DNA of 7,534 bases, taken from an uncultured Planctomycetaceae bacterium. Lineage in GTDB: Bacteria; Planctomycetota; Planctomycetia; Pirellulales; Lacipirellulaceae. Each line of letters opens with the position of its first letter. The stretch's first letter is position 1. This document shows, in pieces, positions 7,333 through 7,534 of this stretch. The stretch covers positions 1 to 7,534 of the forward strand of contig CALMBE010000692.1 in assembly GCA_937860165.1 (NCBI GenBank), written 5' to 3'. The position numbers were made by a program, and so were the translations under genes. A model generated the notes under the pieces. It ran no database searches and was not told where the DNA came from. It saw only the letters and a program-made list of their open reading frames with translations.

Positions 7333-7430
7333 TAAGGCGAGCCGTAAGCGTCAGCGCCCGGAGTTCCCGGCCAAAAGCTCCGGGCGAGGGCACCACACCC
7401 ACCTGTGTGGTCTGCTTACGGCTCGCCTTA
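7333..7430. repeat. 98-nt palindromic element with three-way-junction folding potential
   Basis: The ends are a perfect 17-bp inverted repeat, taaggcgagccgtaagc (7333-7349) and its complement (7414-7430). Inside are two further perfect hairpins. cgcccggag (7355-7363) pairs with ctccgggcg (7378-7386) across 14 bases, and accacac (7392-7398) pairs with gtgtggt (7405-7411) across ccacct. Unpaired joints are only 5, 5 and 2 bases, so the whole fold is a compact three-way junction on either strand. No reading frame is present. The design suggests a non-autonomous interspersed repeat (REP or MITE-like) or a structured untranslated RNA between the membrane protein and ABC ATPase genes. Confidence 0.82.
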
Positions 7431-7443
7431 ATAACTTCCTGAC

Positions 7444-7478
7444 ATCATCAATCACACATCACACATTGAACATTCTTC
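7444..7478. repeat. Degenerate 7-bp-periodic tract upstream of the ABC ATPase
   Basis: Read in sevens from 7444 the sequence is atcatca, atcacac, atcacac, attgaac, attcttc. The two middle units are identical and every unit begins AT. It ends three bases before the ATG at 7482, where a ribosome binding site would be expected, and it contains no Shine-Dalgarno. Confidence 0.5.
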
Positions 7479-7481
7479 CCC

Positions 7482-7534
7482 ATGATTGAAATTCGCAACT
7501 TTGGTAAGCACTACGGCGACTTCGTCGCGGTGGG
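7482..7534 (+). CDS. ABC transporter ATP-binding protein, 5' end only
   Basis: The 17 complete codons read MIEIRNFGKHYGDFVAV. This is the typical first beta-strand and A-loop of an ABC ATPase: the aromatic in K-x-Y-G stacks on adenine, and the Walker A would come about 20 residues later, outside the window. Such an opening is shared by GldA-type exporter ATPases and by importer ATPases, so subtype is not decided by sequence alone. Position downstream of the 844-residue membrane protein favours an ABC-2 (gliding-type) exporter. No Shine-Dalgarno is visible; cattcttcccc precedes the ATG. The spacer carries the palindromic element and heptamer tracts. Confidence 0.75.
   Translation, partial: MIEIRNFGKHYGDFVAV

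Overview
The window looks like a chromosomal segment of a GC-rich planctomycete, probably of the Pirellulales type. This is an inference from three things: the protein families present, the weak or absent Shine-Dalgarno sequences, and the long intergenic gaps carrying palindromic repeats. No rRNA, tRNA, CRISPR array, transposase or phage gene was seen.

Left part (1-2776, minus strand): two genes for envelope proteins. The first in transcription order (2081-2776) is a small putative lipoprotein built mainly of HEAT-type helical repeats. After a 330-base gap comes a 572-residue secreted protein (32-1750) with a signal peptide, a long Pro/Ser/Gln-rich linker, and a C-terminal helical domain that recalls the alpha/alpha-toroid fold of terpenoid cyclases and prenyltransferases. 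Neither has an assigned enzymatic role.

Middle (2777-4623): a divergent intergenic region holds a perfect 26-bp palindrome. It is followed on the plus strand by a fused, two-domain ABC importer permease of the FbpB/ThiP type (3001-4623). Each half has a recognisable EAA loop. No substrate-binding protein or matching ATPase lies beside it.

Right part (4743-7534, plus strand): an 844-residue exported membrane protein has a glutamine-amidotransferase-like segment in its periplasmic part, then a two-helix hairpin and a second periplasmic domain. A 204-base spacer follows, then the first 17 codons of an ABC transporter ATPase. Such large membrane proteins commonly sit next to GldA-type ABC-2 exporter genes, so the two probably belong to one envelope-export locus that continues past the window edge.

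The 204-base spacer is the most structured non-coding stretch. A 98-nt element with perfect 17-bp inverted ends encloses two further perfect hairpins, so it can fold as a three-way junction. It is flanked on both sides by 7-base-periodic sequence. With the 26-bp palindrome, it is the best candidate here for an undescribed repeat family.
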